Shown: positions 1 through 5,805, numbered from the stretch's first letter. The stretch: DNA of 7,074 nt from Syntrophaceae bacterium (GCA_003154025.1 PMCE01000079.1:1-7074), one strand, 5' to 3'. The notes: generated from the sequence alone by a model not told the origin. Translations and numbers: made by a program.

Positions 1-46
1 GACTCTGACTCCGTGAATCAAGGTTCAAATCCTTGTCCCCCAGCCA
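1..46 (+). tRNA. tRNA-Gln(CUG), 3' part
   Basis: The window opens inside a tRNA. Visible are the end of the anticodon arm (5' stem GA, loop CT-CTG-AC with anticodon CTG at 5-7, 3' stem TCCGT), a short variable loop, and a perfect T arm (CAAGG / TTCAAAT / CCTTG at 19-35). The 3' acceptor strand TCCCCCA, discriminator G at 43 and an encoded CCA at 44-46 follow. The CUG anticodon and G73 discriminator both fit glutamine tRNA. The D arm and 5' acceptor strand lie outside the window, so acceptor pairing cannot be checked. Confidence 0.9.
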
Positions 47-53
47 GATAAAT

Positions 54-91
54 AAAAGGGGTTAGGCCAGATGGCTTAACCCCTTTTCCTT
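54..91 (+). terminator. Rho-independent terminator after tRNA-Gln
   Basis: An 11-bp perfect stem, AAAAGGGGTTA at 54-64 with TAACCCCTTTT at 77-87, continues inwards through a G-U pair and GCC/GGC to an AGAT loop. The right arm runs into a T-rich stretch. It starts 8 nt after the tRNA CCA and would end the tRNA transcript. The A-run on the left arm means it could also work on the minus strand. Confidence 0.85.
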
Positions 92-151
92 TTCATGTGC
101 TACATGCAGGATAAGGAGCAAGGATTGCTTCCTGATGTTTTCCCGAGCGGG

Positions 152-361
152 CTAGGTAAAATTTAATCGCCCAAATCTTTCAAAATCTTTTCTAATCCAA
201 TAAATCTCAACCTCCAGTTCCCTGGCCCACGTCTGTAGATACGCTCGGTCCAGACTTTTCCCGCGGATTTTAGCAACGTGAAGAGCATCAGCAAACTGAC
301 GCTCCGACTTCCCGCTCTGGCCCATTCCAATTTGGCGCAGTTCGGCCTTTTCTGCAGATCG
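152..361 (-). pseudogene. Decayed C-terminal fragment of a nucleotidyltransferase-like protein
   Basis: On the minus strand a reading frame of 69 codons ends at a TAG at 152-154 and is closed upstream by an in-frame TGA at 362-364. Its translation reads like real protein, with SERQFADALHVAKIRGK followed by LDRAYLQTWARELEV and the end GRLNFT. From memory this resembles the C-terminal tail of hypothetical nucleotidyltransferase-type proteins, where SERQW-D-LGV-KVQG is followed by LDL-YLRRWA-ELGV. No ribosome binding site or convincing start is visible. Upstream on the same strand, short protein-like stretches occur in shifted frames broken by stops (about 365-600), as expected for a frameshifted, decaying gene. 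The family assignment is tentative; that this is a gene remnant is more secure. Confidence 0.5.
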
Positions 362-364
362 TCA

Positions 365-652
365 CGCCCCGTTCCAGGTGTTTTTTGTGAAATTCAGATC
401 CTCCCTGGGCTTGAGGTATTCCCGCCGGTTCCTACAATAAAATGATACAACTCTCGGAACTACCCATCCATCCACATTTGGACAAACTTCCTCCAATTTG
501 ATACCCAATTTTCAAGGATTACTTTTGATAAATCTTCCTGATGTAACACGTTCTCAGGCGGGAGAAGGAAAGGATCAACGGTCTGTTAATGCACCGCACC
601 TTCCTTCCTCCGCCTTTTCGCCCATGGCTTCTCTACTCGCTCGCTTGGGAGT
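365..652. other. No intact gene seen (tRNA-proximal gap)
   Basis: No start codon with a ribosome binding site and no open frame of convincing composition is present on either strand. The minus strand shows short protein-like pieces in different frames, interrupted by stops, e.g. one containing VDGWVVPRVVSFYCRNRREY just before the TGA that closes the fragment at 152-361. These may be the broken upstream part of the same old gene. No RNA gene, repeat array or clear terminator was found for the neighbouring PRC-barrel gene. Confidence 0.4.
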
Positions 653-1135
653 TTAGCCAAAATATTGGGTGCTCTCAAAATACTCGTAAGCTTTTTGAGC
701 CCAATCTCTGTCTACACCATTCGGCCACGAGTCTTGGGTAAAACTCGGAGCATTCTTAAAGTCTTCCGTACTCAGGTTCAAAGTCACCTCGCTCTTTCCC
801 TCGGGATAATTATCGAAAGACCTATAGGGAACACCCACGAGCCGTCCGCTCATCCCAGGCAAACAAGAGGAAACGATGAGGAAATTAATTCCCCCATCAG
901 GGCCATACGTTACATGGATAACCCTTCCCAGCTCCTCGTTTTGACGGTTGGCAACCAAAGCGCCTACCATGCCACTAACCTCTGGCGTCCTCGAGGCTTG
1001 AATCATCGGGCACCCGCTTTGGGCCATGCTTCCTTGGTCCATACTTCCCTCACCTGCCCATGCCGGCGATGCATAAACCCAGACCATCGAGAAAGCGAAC
1101 AACGAAACCATTCCCCATGACAACATTCTTTTCAT
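653..1135 (-). CDS. Secreted PRC-barrel domain protein
   Basis: Protein of 160 aa beginning MKRMLSWG. Residues 1-27 form a Sec signal peptide (Lys/Arg, hydrophobic core, cleavage after ASPAWA), so the mature protein should be periplasmic. Residues about 28-45 are a Met/Gly/Ser/Gln linker (GSMDQGSMAQSGCPM). Residues about 53-135 fit a PRC-barrel: SGMVGALVANRQNEELGRV, then a strand region (INFLIVSS), a GVPYRSF strand and the typical APSFTQDSWP end. PRC-barrels are small beta-barrel protein- or RNA-interaction modules; the partner here is unknown. The start is set by the ribosome binding site: AAAGGAG sits 7 nt before the ATG at 1135, while the in-frame ATG six bases upstream (1141) is only 1 nt from it. 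The gene is alone on its strand. Its upstream region is occupied by a fold-back element whose end is about 33 bp from the start codon. Confidence 0.85.
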   Translation of the reverse strand: MKRMLSWGMVSLFAFSMVWVYASPAWAGEGSMDQGSMAQSGCPMIQASRTPEVSGMVGALVANRQNEELGRVIHVTYGPDGGINFLIVSSCLPGMSGRLVGVPYRSFDNYPEGKSEVTLNLSTEDFKNAPSFTQDSWPNGVDRDWAQKAYEYFESTQYFG

Positions 1136-1141
1136 AGTCAT

Positions 1142-1149
1142 GCTCCTTT
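1142..1149 (-). promoter_or_regulatory. Ribosome binding site deciding the PRC-barrel start
   Basis: On the minus strand the sequence reads AAAGGAGC directly before ATGACTATG. Spacing is 1 nt to the first ATG and 7 nt to the second, which favours the second ATG (1133-1135) as the true start. Confidence 0.7.
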
Positions 1150-1168
1150 CTTACCGTCAATTTTTGAG

Positions 1169-1181
1169 CTCGTAAAAAGTC
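1169..1181 (+). repeat. Left inverted end of the fold-back element
   Basis: CTCGTAAAAAGTC, the exact reverse complement of 1274-1286. It lies about 33 bp upstream of the PRC-barrel start codon. Confidence 0.8.
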
Positions 1182-1273
1182 GAAATTCAATAAGATTCGT
1201 CACTCCGAAGCCGAAATCCCGTTAATTCAAGATACTCTGAACCCCTGCTTTCGGCCGGGGTGGCACTTCAAAG

Positions 1274-1286
1274 GACTTTTTACGAG
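1274..1286 (-). repeat. Right inverted end of the fold-back element
   Basis: GACTTTTTACGAG, the exact reverse complement of 1169-1181. Confidence 0.8.
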
Positions 1287-1599
1287 TACATCAATTATCT
1301 TGTGCTGGAAATTCTTCCACCTTTTGGGGAGAATTACTCAGCTCTACGGCGCTACCGAAGCAATTGGAAATCATTCAGTTTATCCCATGGCGAAGTACCG
1401 GGGGTTAGGATAGTTACCATCTGTTCACCCGCTTTCTTTTCCCTGCCAGCATTACTTCGTGACCCTTCTTTTCCATCTGCTTCGCCGCCTTTTTTCGTTT
1501 TTAATGATGTCTTAAAGAAAAAAAAGATTCGCCATCAGATTTAGCCGGTTTCTTGCAAAGCCTCGGCCCCAAAGAGCACAGCCTCTGGAAATGAAAATT
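1287..1599. other. Apparently non-coding spacer before the transposase unit
   Basis: A 94-codon plus-strand frame crosses this region (1260-1544). It starts inside the fold-back element, has no ribosome binding site and has a composition unlike a protein. On the minus strand a short frame ends MVTILTPGTSPWDKLNDFQLLR (about 1346-1411), without a convincing upstream start. There is an A-rich run at 1516-1526. I see no RNA gene or further repeat. Confidence 0.45.
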
Positions 1600-1621
1600 G
1601 GGGTCAAACCTTCAAAATTCA
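1600..1621 (+). repeat. Left 22-bp inverted repeat of the transposase unit
   Basis: Begins GGGGTCAAACC and ends AAAATTCA. It is a perfect 22-bp inverted match to 2606-2627. It lies 36 bp before the transposase ATG, so it may overlap promoter or leader sequence. The match stops sharply on both sides, which defines the element edge. Confidence 0.9.
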
Positions 1622-1657
1622 ATTGAAATATTCCTGCCCGCCGGTAAAATAGGCTCC

Positions 1658-2608
1658 ATGGCTCGCCAGTTAAGAATCCTTTTCCAATCCGCTTTCTACC
1701 ATGTCACCTCAAGGGGAAATCTCCGGAATCCGGTCTTCTTCGCCGCCTCGGACCGCAAAAAGTTCCTGGAGATCCTCAGGCGTACGAAGGAAAAATATTC
1801 CTACCTTCTCCATGGGTATGCCCTAATGGACAACCACTACCATTTACTCATCGAAACGCCTCGGGCCAACCTTTCCCGAATCATGCAGACCATAAACACG
1901 AGCTATACTGTCTATATCAACCTACGGTACCAGCGGAGTGGTCATCTATTCCAGGGAAGGTTTAAGGCAATTCTCGTCGACAAAGACGAATATTTGCTGC
2001 AGTTGAGCCGGTATATTCATCTCAATCCTGTCCGGGCAGAAGTTGTGGAAAAGCCCGAAGACTACCCCTGGACAAGCTATCATCTCTTTCTCGGAGAAAA
2101 GAAGGATCCTCTTGTGGACACCTCGGAAATTCTCTTTCTTTTTGGAAGGAACGATAAAAGGGCCCGCCGGAGTTATCGAGCCTTCGTGGAGGGTACGGTA
2201 AATGCGGAGAATCCTTTGCGGAATCTTACCAAGGGGATTCTCGGGGATGAACAGTTTGTGGAGAAGGTTAGGCCCCATGTCAATCCGTCGTCAATGGGTG
2301 AGGAGATTCCCCGAACCCAAAGACCCACCAAGGAAATCCCGGTAGAGAACGTAGTCGGAAGAGTTGCCGCTTTATATGGGAAAGATAAAGAAATGATTTT
2401 CCGCAGGGGCAAGGGCAAGCCTGAGAGGGAGGCGGCGGTTTATGTGGCGAAGGCCGTAACCGGCAAGACCAACGGGGAGATTGGGGTTTATTTCGGGATC
2501 AAGGGATCAGCGGTGAGTGAAATCATAAAAAGGGTAGAGAGAAGATTTGACCAGGACGTTCGTTTCCGCCAGAAAATTGGGGCGCTGAAAGATAGGCTGC
2601 AAAAATGA
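1658..2608 (+). CDS. REP-associated tyrosine transposase (RAYT, Y1/IS200-like HUH family)
   Basis: Protein of 316 aa beginning MARQLRI. An N-terminal Y1 transposase domain (about 1-145) opens with FYHVTSRGN and carries the metal-binding HUH pair His60-Tyr61-His62 in MDNHYHLL. It also has the family motif GHLFQGRFK (95-103) and SRYIHLNPVRA, where Tyr119 is the expected DNA-joining tyrosine. Enzymes of this family cut and rejoin single-stranded DNA at REP-like hairpins. Residues about 228-296 resemble the DnaA C-terminal helix-turn-helix (REAAVYVAKAVTGKTNGEIG, then GSAVSEIIKRVERRF), a tail seen in many longer RAYTs. All key residues are present, so it looks intact. The ATG at 1658 is chosen because the family N-terminus starts there; an in-frame TTG at 1598 would start at the left inverted repeat and add 20 unrelated residues. 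The ribosome binding site is weak. The stop codon TGA is the first three bases of the right inverted repeat. Confidence 0.93.
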   Translation: MARQLRILFQSAFYHVTSRGNLRNPVFFAASDRKKFLEILRRTKEKYSYLLHGYALMDNHYHLLIETPRANLSRIMQTINTSYTVYINLRYQRSGHLFQGRFKAILVDKDEYLLQLSRYIHLNPVRAEVVEKPEDYPWTSYHLFLGEKKDPLVDTSEILFLFGRNDKRARRSYRAFVEGTVNAENPLRNLTKGILGDEQFVEKVRPHVNPSSMGEEIPRTQRPTKEIPVENVVGRVAALYGKDKEMIFRRGKGKPEREAAVYVAKAVTGKTNGEIGVYFGIKGSAVSEIIKRVERRFDQDVRFRQKIGALKDRLQK

Positions 2609-2627
2609 ATTTTGAAGGTTTGACCCC
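2606..2627 (-). repeat. Right 22-bp inverted repeat, containing the transposase stop codon
   Basis: Starts TGAATTTTGAAGG and ends TTTGACCCC, the perfect reverse complement of 1600-1621. Its first three bases are the transposase stop codon. A C/T-rich stretch follows. Confidence 0.9.
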
Positions 2628-2767
2628 TCCTTTTTTCTGGCGAGCGTGAAGATGATCAACCTGCGTATTCAAGCGGCGGGCGGCGAAGGATTCGCCCGAT
2701 AAAAAAGACGTGGTAAACGCGAGGCGGCCGGGCAATCCTATCGAACGTCAGAAAGGATGGATTCTCC

Positions 2768-3070
2768 GTGAAATTCATCAGAAAAATCTCCAGCCTTTTC
2801 ACCGGCTCGGGTGAGGACGATAGCGGCCGTTCCTTGTGGATCTCGGTGCAGTGCGGCCGCTGCGGCGAGGTGATCCGGACGCGGGTAGACTTGAGCCATG
2901 ATCTGGCCGCCGAGTTCGGCGAAGGGGAAAGGGAAGCCGCCTACTTCTGCCGCAAGGTCCTGATCGGAAAGCAGGGTTGTTACGTTCCCATCGAAGTCCT
3001 GCTGAAGTTCGACGCCCGCCGCAGTCTAATGGATAAACAAATCACCGGGGGGAAGTTCATCGAGGGATAG
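2768..3070 (+). CDS. Small four-cysteine, zinc-ribbon-like protein of unknown function
   Basis: 100-aa protein with a GTG start preceded by AAAGGA at 10 nt. No signal peptide or membrane segment is seen, so it is probably cytoplasmic. After a basic N-terminus (MKFIRKISSLF) and a short acidic linker there is a beta-rich core: WISVQCGRCGEVIRTRVDL with Cys29 and Cys32, then YFCRKVLIGKQGCYVPIEV with Cys61 and Cys71, ending FDARRSLMDKQITGGKFIEG. A CxxC knuckle followed by two more cysteines suggests a structural zinc site; this is inference. From memory similar small proteins occur as hypotheticals in Chloroflexota and delta-proteobacteria, with no known role. The gene follows the transposase unit by about 140 bp and precedes pldA by 84 bp on the same strand. 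A weak terminator between them leaves co-transcription uncertain. Confidence 0.8.
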   Translation: MKFIRKISSLFTGSGEDDSGRSLWISVQCGRCGEVIRTRVDLSHDLAAEFGEGEREAAYFCRKVLIGKQGCYVPIEVLLKFDARRSLMDKQITGGKFIEG

Positions 3071-3094
3071 CTGCGAGGTTGCCGGCATCGTCAT

Positions 3095-3114
3095 GGCCGA
3101 ACGGCCTTTTTCTT
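3095..3114 (+). terminator. Weak candidate terminator between the four-cysteine gene and pldA
   Basis: GGCC-GAAC-GGCC (3095-3106) is followed by TTTTTCTT. The stem is only 4 bp, so termination would be partial at best. Confidence 0.35.
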
Positions 3115-3154
3115 CAATTCCGGGCTATAGATACCCAGTGGGGAAAGGGGGCGG

Positions 3155-4210
3155 ATGAAAAGACAATACCCAGGCTCTCGATATTTTCCCCGGATGCGGA
3201 ACCTTCCGATCGGCGGCCTGCTGGTCCTTTTTTGGCTGACCGCGGTCCCTTCGGAAGCGCTTTCCGACCTCGCCCGGGACCTGGCCGAGTGCAGCCAAGT
3301 CGAAGACCCCGGCGAAAGACTGAAATGTTACGACCACCTGAGTGGCCGCGAATCGAAAGGACCCGCGCCGGCAGAAGAATCGGTGAAAAAGCCCCCGCCG
3401 GAAGGAGTAAAGAGGTTCTCTTACTTTTCCCGGCTCTGGGAACTGGAGCCCGAAACCCGCCGCGGAAAATACTCCATTTCCCCCCACCGATCCAACTACA
3501 TCCTTCCCTACACCTACAACACGTCGCCTAATTACGCCGCCGTTCGGGCGGCTGACCCCGGGAAGGATCTCAAGTATGAAGAGGTTCTTTTTCAGCTGAG
3601 TCTGAAGGTCAAACTCTGGGAAGACATTTTCGGTCAGAAGGCCGATCTATGGTTCGGCTACACCCAGCGGTCCTTCTGGCAATTTTACAATTTCGAAGAC
3701 TCCTCTCCCTTCCGGGAGACGAATTACGAGCCGGAAGTTCTTCTCAACTTCAGAACCGATTACCGCCTCCTAGGGTTGAGGGGCCGGTTCATAAACGTGG
3801 GGTTCAATCACCAGTCCAACGGCCAGTCCGACCCCCTGTCGAGGAGCTGGAACCGCATCGTGGCCAATGCCGGTTTCGAAAGAGGTGATTTTTCGCTTCT
3901 TCTAAAGGGATGGTACCGCATCCCCGAGTCGGCGCAGAAGGACGACAACCCGAACATCGGAAAATACCTCGGGTACGGAGAGATCTGGGCCTACTATTTC
4001 TGGGAAAAGCAGAGGTTCGGATTCATGCTCCGCAACAACCTGGACTTCTATACCAACCGGGGTGCCGTCCAGTTGGAATGGAGCTTTCCCCTGATCGAAC
4101 GGGTGAGCGGCTACCTTCAGTTCTACAACGGGTACGGAGAGAGCCTTCTGGATTACAACCACCGGGTGAACCGGGTGGGCATCGGGTTTATTCTGACGGA
4201 TTGGAATTGA
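3155..4210 (+). CDS. pldA: Outer-membrane phospholipase A (OMPLA)
   Basis: 351-aa protein of the PldA family, calcium-dependent phospholipases A1/A2 that sit as a 12-strand beta-barrel in the outer membrane and hydrolyse phospholipids mislocalised to the outer leaflet. The catalytic triad is complete: His219 and Ser221 in FNHQSNGQSD and Asn233 in SRSWNR, with the same His-to-Asn spacing of 14 as E. coli His142/Asn156. Other family marks are DDNPNIGKYLGYGE (263-276), GYGESLLDYN (326-335) and the barrel-end strand VGIGFILTDWN with a terminal aromatic. Residues about 1-37 are a Sec signal (core GGLLVLFWLTAV). Between signal and barrel lies CSQVEDPGERLKCYDHL (46-62), a C-x11-C motif, then a Pro/Lys-rich linker, making the protein longer than E. 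coli PldA. The start is supported by AAAGGGGG just upstream; a second ATG at 3194 lacks a ribosome binding site. It converges with the kinase gene. Confidence 0.96.
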   Translation: MKRQYPGSRYFPRMRNLPIGGLLVLFWLTAVPSEALSDLARDLAECSQVEDPGERLKCYDHLSGRESKGPAPAEESVKKPPPEGVKRFSYFSRLWELEPETRRGKYSISPHRSNYILPYTYNTSPNYAAVRAADPGKDLKYEEVLFQLSLKVKLWEDIFGQKADLWFGYTQRSFWQFYNFEDSSPFRETNYEPEVLLNFRTDYRLLGLRGRFINVGFNHQSNGQSDPLSRSWNRIVANAGFERGDFSLLLKGWYRIPESAQKDDNPNIGKYLGYGEIWAYYFWEKQRFGFMLRNNLDFYTNRGAVQLEWSFPLIERVSGYLQFYNGYGESLLDYNHRVNRVGIGFILTDWN

Positions 4211-4251
4211 CGGAAGAAGGAACCTTCAGGGGGAAGGGGGAGGAGTACCCC

Positions 4252-4302
4252 ATGAAGGCGGACGGACCGGGTGTCTTTTTTGAATCAACCCGGCTGTTCT
4301 GA
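4252..4302 (+). CDS. Possible 16-aa peptide ORF after pldA
   Basis: ATG at 4252 is preceded by GGGGGAGGAG with a 6-nt gap, a strong ribosome binding site. It reads MKADGPGVFFESTRLF and stops at TGA. No family is recognised. It may be a translated small ORF, the stump of a lost gene, or chance in a G-rich stretch. Confidence 0.2.
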   Translation: MKADGPGVFFESTRLF

Positions 4303-4345
4303 AAAATGTCTTTTGCCCCTTTCCTACAGCACCCTTCGGCGGCAT

Positions 4346-5719
4346 CTAGCCCGACGGCCGGCCCTGTCGAAGGAGTTCCATCGCCGCCTGAGCGGAAGGC
4401 GTCCTTCCGCTCGCCACCAGCGCCAGGAGGAGAAGGCCGTTCAAAGCGTCTTCGGCAGTGGAGCCCAGGCGGTACTCTCGCTGGAATTTCCCCGCAATCA
4501 AGCCCCGGAGTAACTCCAGTTTCTGCGCCAGGCCGCCGGAGAAGACCAGCCGGCGCCAGGCCCTCTCCGGAGACAGGCGCAGCGCGCTCGCGTGGTAGTT
4601 CTCGGCCATATGGATAAAGGCCGCGCGGAAGAGATCTCCGACGGTAAGGTTCTCCTCGCGGATGTTCGTGAAGCTGCCGGATTCCCCCAGGGGCGTCGGG
4701 AAAAAAGCCAGGTTGGCGCGCAACCCGCTCCCGCTCCTGGCCGCGGCGGCCTTGGCGATGTAGGGCCAGGGATCGCCCAGCTCGACCCCCTGAGCCTCGG
4801 CCAGCTCTCTGAGCAAACGCACCAGAGCGTCGAGCGCCCGCCCGGCCGGAAGGTTCGAGATGCGGCGGAGAAACTGTCCATCGAAGAAGGGAATCGTCTG
4901 GTAGTCACCCGGCTCGGGATGCACGCTGCGCAGGCTTATCTGCGAGCCGGTGGAGATGTTCACCGAAAGTTCTTCCAGGTCGAGGAGCACTCCCGCCAGC
5001 GAGCAGGGGTGGTCGCCGACCGGCGGGTAACAGCGCAGCCGGCGCCCGGCCACCCGAACCTCGCCCGCCGGTTCGTTGATTTCCCGCAAGGCCGGCCAGC
5101 GCACGTGGCCGAAGCCCAGCCGATGGAAGAGCGGGAAATGCCAGTCCCGGGTCAGGATGTTGATTGCGCCCACCGCATTGCTCGGGTGGGTGGCGGGGGC
5201 CGTGCCGCAGAGCCTGGCGAGGACGAAATCGGGAAGCGTCGCCGCCACGGCCCGAGGAGGAATCGTCTCGCCCTTCTGCACCCGCCAGAAGAGGTAGCTC
5301 AGGGGGGTGCCGGGGCGGATTTCGCGGCCCAGGTCGCGCCAATCCTCCTCCGTAAGGCCGCCCGACAGAGCATCGAAATAAGAACCCCGGCCCGACGGGT
5401 GCGGCTCCAGCAGCCGCCGGTCCTGCCAAGAGATGTAAGGGGAAAGCGCTTCCCCCTCCGGCGATACGAGGACCAGACCCCCCATCTGCCCGCACATGAG
5501 CAGGCCCTGGCAGTCGGGGGCCTCGGCCAGAAGCTCCTCGGTAAGCCGGCGGGCGGCGGCTACAAAGCTCTCCGGATCGTACTCCAAATGCAGCGGGGGC
5601 AAGGCGGGCAGGGACGGCGGGCAGGCAATGCGCCTTGCGGCGCCGACGGAAAGGGTGTCGAGGTCGAGAACCGCCCCCTTGATAAAGGATGTGCCCAGGT
5701 CAATACCAAGGTAACGCAT
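4346..5719 (-). CDS. FGGY-family carbohydrate kinase, sedoheptulokinase-like
   Basis: 457-aa protein of the FGGY sugar kinase family (actin-like ATPase fold), cytoplasmic, transferring phosphate from ATP to a sugar or polyol. The phosphate-1 loop is GIDLGTSFIKGAV (5-17). Asp100 in ISWQDRR matches the substrate-binding WQDRR of glycerol kinase. Asp236 in PPVGDHPCSLAG is in the place of the catalytic base (GDxxxA of glycerol and xylulose kinases). NISTGSQISL (254-263) and FSGGLAQKLELL (393-404) match the phosphate-2 and adenosine regions. Length is normal for the family. Overall wording (CGQMGGL, SYFDAL, PAGRALDALVRLL) recalls sedoheptulokinase-type members, which would feed sedoheptulose 7-phosphate to the pentose phosphate pathway. 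Substrate is not settled: xylulose, glycerol or another sugar remain possible. An in-frame TAG 12 nt before the ATG at 5719 fixes the start; no clear ribosome binding site is seen. No transporter or sugar gene adjoins it. The gene is strongly GC-rich. Confidence 0.9.
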   Translation of the reverse strand: MRYLGIDLGTSFIKGAVLDLDTLSVGAARRIACPPSLPALPPLHLEYDPESFVAAARRLTEELLAEAPDCQGLLMCGQMGGLVLVSPEGEALSPYISWQDRRLLEPHPSGRGSYFDALSGGLTEEDWRDLGREIRPGTPLSYLFWRVQKGETIPPRAVAATLPDFVLARLCGTAPATHPSNAVGAINILTRDWHFPLFHRLGFGHVRWPALREINEPAGEVRVAGRRLRCYPPVGDHPCSLAGVLLDLEELSVNISTGSQISLRSVHPEPGDYQTIPFFDGQFLRRISNLPAGRALDALVRLLRELAEAQGVELGDPWPYIAKAAAARSGSGLRANLAFFPTPLGESGSFTNIREENLTVGDLFRAAFIHMAENYHASALRLSPERAWRRLVFSGGLAQKLELLRGLIAGKFQREYRLGSTAEDALNGLLLLALVASGRTPSAQAAMELLRQGRPSG

Positions 5720-5774
5720 GGTCCAGCGCTAAGAGGAAACCCTGCAAAAAGAAGGAGTAAGAGATCTCAACCCT

Positions 5775-5800
5775 GGATCGTTGGGTGTTCGAAACGATCC
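5775..5800. repeat. 8-bp inverted repeat upstream of the kinase
   Basis: GGATCGTT (5775-5782) and AACGATCC (5793-5800) pair perfectly around a 10-nt loop. It is about 56-81 bp upstream of the kinase start, a place where an operator or a 5' leader hairpin could lie. No T-run follows on either strand, so it is not a terminator. Confidence 0.45.
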
Positions 5801-5805
5801 CCTGA

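Larger units (their letters stand above)
1169..1286. mobile_element. 118-bp fold-back (MITE-like) element
   Basis: The ends are perfect 13-bp inverted repeats: CTCGTAAAAAGTC at 1169-1181 and GACTTTTTACGAG at 1274-1286. Inside is a second, imperfect stem whose core is GCCGAAA (1210-1216) with TTTCGGC (1249-1255), flanked by C-rich and G-rich arms. It contains no gene. Its size, terminal inverted repeats and lack of coding capacity fit a non-autonomous miniature element. From memory, sequences ending in GACTTTTTACGAG with a GCCGAAA/TTTCGGC interior are dispersed in delta-proteobacterial genomes; this was not checked here. Its ends differ from those of the transposase unit at 1600-2627, so that transposase is not obviously its source. 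Confidence 0.65.
1600..2627 (+). mobile_element. IS200-like / RAYT transposase unit, 1028 bp
   Basis: One transposase gene is bounded by perfect 22-bp inverted repeats, with little else inside. No target-site duplication is visible outside the repeats, as expected for HUH single-strand transposition. The unit may be a RAYT gene with its cognate recognition sequences at both ends. Whether it moves as a unit cannot be told from one copy. Confidence 0.75.

Noticed and set aside
1260..1544. 94-codon plus-strand open frame
   Set aside because: It begins inside the fold-back element, lacks a ribosome binding site, and its sequence (low-complexity Phe/Pro/Ser, Lys-rich end) does not read like a protein.
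1598..1657. 20-residue N-terminal extension of the transposase from a TTG start
   Set aside because: It would be translated from the left inverted repeat; the family N-terminus begins at the ATG at 1658.
2646..2702. Short ORF (MINLRIQAAGGEGFAR) after the transposase unit
   Set aside because: No ribosome binding site and no recognisable family; only 16-18 codons long.
3079..3531. 150-codon plus-strand frame overlapping the pldA start
   Set aside because: Out-of-frame shadow of pldA, rich in Arg and Pro, with no motif.
4267..4293. Terminator between pldA and the kinase
   Set aside because: CCGGGT/ACCCGG can pair, but the loop is 15 nt and no T-run follows on either strand.
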